Shown here in pieces: positions 13,422-16,803 of a stretch of 16,803 bases of DNA (its first letter is position 1; each line of letters begins with the position of its first letter). Origin of the DNA: an uncultured Nannocystaceae bacterium (lineage in GTDB: Bacteria; Myxococcota_A; Polyangia; Nannocystales; Nannocystaceae); contig CALKDV010000229.1 in the NCBI GenBank assembly GCA_938084085.1, forward strand, positions 1 through 16,803. Reading direction: 5' to 3'. The notes beneath the pieces were generated by a model. That model saw only the letters and a program-made list of their open reading frames with translations. It did no database searches and was not told the origin of the DNA. The translations under genes were made by a program, and so were the position numbers.

Positions 13422-15062
13422 TCAGGATTCGCTCATGTACGGGTAGGGCACGGCCGTGGGAGATTCAAAGGTCTCCTTGATCGTCCGCGGGCTCACCCAC
13501 CGCAGCAAGTTGAGCATGGCGCCGGCCTTGTCATTTGTGCCCGACTTTCGGCTCCCTCCGAAGGGCTGCTGGCCCACGACGGCGCCGGTCGGCTTGTCGT
13601 TGACGTAGAAGTTGCCGGCGGAGAATCGCAGCCGCTCGACCGCGGTGGCGACGGCGGCGCGGTCACGGGCCATGATGCAGCCAGTGAGCGCGTAGGGGCC
13701 AGTCTGGTCGCAAAGCTCAAGCGTCGCCTCAAAGTCGGCGTCGTCGTAGGGGTGCACCGTGAGGATCGGTCCAAACAACTCCGTGGTCATGGTGGGCGCG
13801 TTTGCATCACTGGCAACGATGACCGTGGGCTGGACGAACCACCCTTTGGTGTCGTCGTGTCCTCCGCCGAGCACCTCCTCGATGGCGCCGCCGATCATGC
13901 TCTTCGCTTGACCGATCGCCTCGACATGTTTGGCGTAGGCCTTGGCGTCGATGACAGCGCCCATGAGGTTTTGAAAGTCTCGAACATCACCGACCTTAAT
14001 GGTCTGCAGGTGCTCTTGAAGCTGCGCGCGGACCGCAGGCCACATGGATTTTGGGATGTACGCGCGCGACGCTGCGGAGCACTTTTGACCTTGATATTCA
14101 AAGGCTCCGCGCGCGAGGGCGGTCGCGACGGCGGTGGGATCCGCGGAGGGGTGGGCGAACACGAAGTCTTTGCCGCCGGTCTCTCCGACGAGGCGGGGGT
14201 AGCTGCGGTAGGTCGGCAGGCGCGTCGCCACCTGCTGCCAAAGATGCTCAAAGGTGGCCGTGCTCCCGGTGAAATGGATGCCGGCGAGCCGCGGATCGTC
14301 GAGCACCGCGTCTCCGATCTCTGCCGGCGGGCCCGCGACCATGTTGATGACGCCCTTGGGGAGGCCGGCCTCTTCGAGAAGCTCCATGATGTAGTAGGCG
14401 CCAAGCATCGCCGTGGGGGCGGGCTTCCACACGACGGTGTTGCCCATGAGCGCCGGCGCCGTCGGAATATTCGCCGCGATGGACGTGAAGTTGAACGGCG
14501 ACACAGCGAAGACGAATCCGTCGAGCGGGCGGTGCTCGAGCCGGTTCCACTGCCCTTCGGGAGACACCGGCGGCTGCTCGCCATAGATGCGCGCCATGTA
14601 ATGGACGTTGAAGTTCCAAAAGTCCACGAGCTCGCAGGCCGCGTCAATCTCAGCCTGAAAGAGCACCTTGGACTGGTTGAGCATGGTGGAGGCGTTGAAG
14701 CGGTCACGGTGCGAGTGCTTGAGCAGGTGGGCGGCCTTCAGAAAGATCGCCGCGCGGTCTTCCCATGGCATGCTGGCCCACCCAGCCTTCGCTTCCTCGG
14801 CCGCTTCGATCGCCTGCTTGGCGTGGTCGGCGGTGCCGGCGTGCCACTGGCCCAACACGTGCTGGTGGTCGTGGGGCATCACGATGTCGTGGAGCGTTCC
14901 GGTTTCGACGCGGGCGCCGCCGATGTACATGGGCACCTCAACCGTTGTGCTCGCTTGCCGCTCAAGTTCGGCTTTAATCTTTGCGCGCTCTGTGGAGCCC
15001 GGGAGATAGGCGCGGATCGGATCGTTGATGGGGGTGGGAACTTGGGAAAATCCGTACGACAT
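13422..15062 (-). CDS. pruA: L-glutamate gamma-semialdehyde (1-pyrroline-5-carboxylate) dehydrogenase
   Basis: The enzyme oxidises glutamate semialdehyde to glutamate with NAD+, the second step of proline breakdown. The 546 residues match the ALDH4A1-like single-domain P5C dehydrogenase family (TIGR01236 type) along the whole length: QAEIDAACELVDFWNFNVHY, DGFVFAVSPFNFTSIAANI, GNTVVWKPAPTAMLGAYY, and FTGSTATFEHLWQQVA. The active-site glutamate lies in VGETGGKDFVF (Glu294) and the catalytic cysteine in FEYQGQKCSAASR (Cys328). The C-terminal motifs FGPILTVHPY, AGNFYVNDKPTGAVVGQQPF and GGSRKSGTNDK are also present. I chose ATG 15062 (MSYGFSQVPTPINDP), where the family usually begins; the frame continues upstream to about 15110. 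No proline dehydrogenase gene or domain is adjacent, so this is not a PutA fusion. The ribosome binding site is weak and lies in a possible hairpin. Confidence in the function is high. Confidence 0.94.
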   Translation of the reverse strand: MSYGFSQVPTPINDPIRAYLPGSTERAKIKAELERQASTTVEVPMYIGGARVETGTLHDIVMPHDHQHVLGQWHAGTADHAKQAIEAAEEAKAGWASMPWEDRAAIFLKAAHLLKHSHRDRFNASTMLNQSKVLFQAEIDAACELVDFWNFNVHYMARIYGEQPPVSPEGQWNRLEHRPLDGFVFAVSPFNFTSIAANIPTAPALMGNTVVWKPAPTAMLGAYYIMELLEEAGLPKGVINMVAGPPAEIGDAVLDDPRLAGIHFTGSTATFEHLWQQVATRLPTYRSYPRLVGETGGKDFVFAHPSADPTAVATALARGAFEYQGQKCSAASRAYIPKSMWPAVRAQLQEHLQTIKVGDVRDFQNLMGAVIDAKAYAKHVEAIGQAKSMIGGAIEEVLGGGHDDTKGWFVQPTVIVASDANAPTMTTELFGPILTVHPYDDADFEATLELCDQTGPYALTGCIMARDRAAVATAVERLRFSAGNFYVNDKPTGAVVGQQPFGGSRKSGTNDKAGAMLNLLRWVSPRTIKETFESPTAVPYPYMSES

Positions 15063-15428
15063 GGGGTGCTCTCTCGTGGCCCGAACGGGGCGCAGGCGAG
15101 AGCATGCCAAAAAAAGGTTCGTGGCGAACGGCCCACGCGCCCGGTCCGCGATTTTGGCGTGGAGAGAAGGTGAATTCGCGCCACGCTCGGCCCGGCCAAA
15201 CGCGATGTGAGCGGGCGCAGACGGTCTCTCGGGGCCGTGCTGGCGGGTTTGTCACGAGGGCGCGGATGACGCTTCGCCGGCCTCCGCGGCGGGAGGATAT
15301 CTCACGGTGGCCTCCGTCGCAGGTTCGTCGCTTGCGTCTTCTGGCGTCGTAGCCTAAAAGCGCGCGCACGCAGCCTTGCGGCGTCGGCGAGGGCCGACCC
15401 ACCGCGAGCTTCGCAGGAGATTCAGACC
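15063..15428. other. Divergent spacer between pruA and the ABC-F gene
   Basis: This 366-bp region has no credible gene; the open frames are short and Arg-rich. On the minus strand, just before the pruA start, CTCTCG (15071-15076) pairs with CGAGAG (15097-15102) around an inner CCC-GAAC-GGG hairpin (15080-15089), preceded by a run of seven T (15109-15115 region). On the plus strand, AGGAG lies eight bases before the ATG of the ABC-F gene, a good ribosome binding site. Both genes must take their promoters from this region, but I cannot identify a confident -35/-10 pair. Confidence 0.4.
15071..15102 (-). promoter_or_regulatory. Possible hairpin in the pruA leader
   Basis: Arms CTCTCG and CGAGAG are exact complements with a second small stem nested inside them. 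On the pruA mRNA the 3' arm contains the only purine-rich stretch near the start codon, about six bases before ATG 15062. A folded form would therefore hide the ribosome binding site. Whether it acts in regulation is untested. Confidence 0.3.
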
Positions 15429-16803
15429 ATGCTTACCGTCAGTGAAGTCACCAAATCCTACGGCGGTCGGACCCTCTTCGAAGAGGTGAGCACGACCTTC
15501 GATCCCGGTCGTCGCTACGGGCTGACCGGAGCCAACGGCGCTGGCAAGTCCACGTTCATGAAGATCTTGTCGGGTGACTTGGAGTCCGACAAGGGGGGCG
15601 TTCACACCGCGCCCAACAGCCGGATGTCCATGCTCCACCAGGACCACTTTCGTTACGCGGATTCGCCAACCCGAGACGTCGTCATCATGGGCAACAAGCG
15701 GCTGTGGGCGGCGATGAAGGAGAAAGATGAGCTGCTCGATCAGGAGATGACCGACGAGCTTGGGATGCGTCTCGGCGAGTGCGAGATGGTGATCGCCGAG
15801 GAGAACGGCTACGAGGCCGAGAACGAGGCCGAGCAGATCCTCGACGGACTCGGGATCGTCCGCGACGAGCAGACGGCGCCGCTCGGACAGCTGCAAGGCG
15901 GCCTTCGACTGCGGGTGCTGCTTGCGCAGGCCCTGTTTGGCGACCCTGACATTTTGCTGCTCGATGAGCCTACCAACCACCTCGACATCGATTCCATTCG
16001 CTGGCTCGAGGAGTTCTTGGTGGACTACGCCGGTGTATTGGTGGTCATCAGCCACGATCGTCACTTCTTGAACACGGTGTGTACAGACACGGCCGACGTG
16101 GACTACGAGAACATCATCATCTATCCGGGGGCCTACGACGACATGCTCACGCAGAAGGTGCAGTTTCGGATTCAGCAAGAGAAGGCCCAGACCACCAAAC
16201 AAAAGAAGATCTCGGAGCTTCAAGACTTCATCCAGCGGTTCGGCGCCAACGCGAAGAAGGCCAGTCAGGCGCAGTCCCGACGGCGTCAAGTGGAGAAGAT
16301 TCGCGTGTCCATGTCGGACATGAAGCGCTCCAATATTCAGCGCCCCTTCATCCGCTTTGACCAAAAACGCCCGAGCGGCAAGCTGGCGCTCGAGGTGGAC
16401 AAGCTCTCCAAGTCCTTCGAAGACAACGACGTCTTGAACGACGTCACCTTCACGCTGACGCGGGGGCAAAAGATGGTCGTGGTGGGGCCCAACGGCGTCG
16501 GGAAGACCACGCTGCTTCGCAGCCTCTCCGGCATTCATGAGCCCGATCGCGGTCGCTTCAGCCTTGGACACGAGGTCTCGCTCGGTTACCTCCCCCAAGA
16601 TCACGAGGAGGGCCTCGCGGGCGGAGCGGATCGCACGGCCTTTGAGTGGCTGTACCAGTGGGACGAGAAGGCGACCGTGGAGGAGATCCGCGGGTTACTC
16701 GGCCGCATGCTGTTCCCCTCGGAGGATGCAGACAAGCAGGTGAAGGCGCTCTCGGGGGGGGAGACCGTGCGCTTGCTGATGAGCAAGCTGACCCTCACCA
16801 AAG
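15429..16803 (+). CDS. ybiT: ABC-F family ATPase, YbiT type (3' end outside window)
   Basis: ABC-F proteins are soluble paired ATPases that bind the ribosome E site and act on stalled translation; they are not transporters. The visible 458 codons contain Walker A GANGAGKST (34-42), a first signature LGQLQGGLRLRVLLAQALF (152-170), Walker B ILLLDEPTNHLD (175-186), the switch SHDRHF (208-213), a charged linker with RFGANAKKASQAQSRRRQ, second Walker A GPNGVGKTT (353-361) and second signature LSGGE (441-445). Features such as GNKRLWAAMKEKDELL, DFIQRFGANAKKASQAQSR and TAFEWLYQWDEK are characteristic of YbiT rather than EttA, Uup or YheS. The first signature departs from LSGGQ, as in YbiT where this position is also atypical. 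ATG 15429 has AGGAG eight bases upstream. The second Walker B and the stop lie beyond the right edge; no break is seen. Confidence 0.9.
   Translation, partial: MLTVSEVTKSYGGRTLFEEVSTTFDPGRRYGLTGANGAGKSTFMKILSGDLESDKGGVHTAPNSRMSMLHQDHFRYADSPTRDVVIMGNKRLWAAMKEKDELLDQEMTDELGMRLGECEMVIAEENGYEAENEAEQILDGLGIVRDEQTAPLGQLQGGLRLRVLLAQALFGDPDILLLDEPTNHLDIDSIRWLEEFLVDYAGVLVVISHDRHFLNTVCTDTADVDYENIIIYPGAYDDMLTQKVQFRIQQEKAQTTKQKKISELQDFIQRFGANAKKASQAQSRRRQVEKIRVSMSDMKRSNIQRPFIRFDQKRPSGKLALEVDKLSKSFEDNDVLNDVTFTLTRGQKMVVVGPNGVGKTTLLRSLSGIHEPDRGRFSLGHEVSLGYLPQDHEEGLAGGADRTAFEWLYQWDEKATVEEIRGLLGRMLFPSEDADKQVKALSGGETVRLLMSKLTLTK

Noticed and set aside
12894..15173. 759-codon plus-strand open frame
   Set aside because: It is antisense to pruA and the small lipoproteins, whose motifs are unmistakable; its own translation is Arg/Gly/His-rich with no domain.
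15354..16604. 416-codon minus-strand open frame
   Set aside because: It lies antisense to the ABC-F gene, which has all its ATPase motifs; the translation is Leu/His/Val-rich without a recognisable family.
1..16803. CRISPR array, tRNA, rRNA, insertion sequence or integrase
   Set aside because: No spaced direct repeats, tRNA-like arms, transposase motifs or terminal inverted repeats were found on reading both strands.

Overview
The window is GC-rich and gene-dense, and its gene content fits a deltaproteobacterium-type organism, most likely Myxococcota. The reasons are several small exported lipoproteins, a helical-repeat protein with an acidic linker next to coaX, an ALDH4A1-like P5C dehydrogenase, and GTG starts with weak Shine-Dalgarno sites. 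The taxonomic call is inference; no rRNA, tRNA, mobile element or CRISPR array was seen.

Layout. Positions 1-925 hold a minus-strand TetR-type regulator whose frame never closes inside the window. It conflicts with the 3' end of a plus-strand gene carrying Tyr-Gly tetrapeptide repeats (2-388). A convincing operator/promoter lies upstream of tetR (949-977). A short protein with a possible ribbon-helix-helix fold follows (1103-1414, minus), then about 600 bp without a credible gene. Next is a DUF2254-type membrane protein (2010-3734, minus), divergent from a plus-strand run of three genes: coaX (type III pantothenate kinase), a helical-repeat protein, and a membrane-anchored TlpA-like thioredoxin (3794-6856). 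The last gene meets the next block at a shared CTAG, so the two stop codons overlap.

Positions 6853-11430 (minus) form a three-gene envelope block, read from right to left: a lipoprotein, a large polytopic membrane protein, and a lipoprotein zinc metalloprotease. The membrane protein looks like a degenerate AGCS (alanine/cation symporter) fold carrying an extracytoplasmic insertion of about 410 residues. This block is my best candidate for an undescribed system. Its shared function is inferred only from gene order and predicted location.

To its right and divergent from it is dnaJ (11576-12688, plus), with a good sigma70-like promoter that ends almost at the start codon. Two tandem small lipoproteins with the same four-cysteine pattern follow (minus), then pruA (13422-15062, minus), which converts glutamate semialdehyde to glutamate in proline catabolism. 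A 366-bp divergent spacer separates pruA from a YbiT-type ABC-F ATPase (from 15429, plus), which runs off the right edge.
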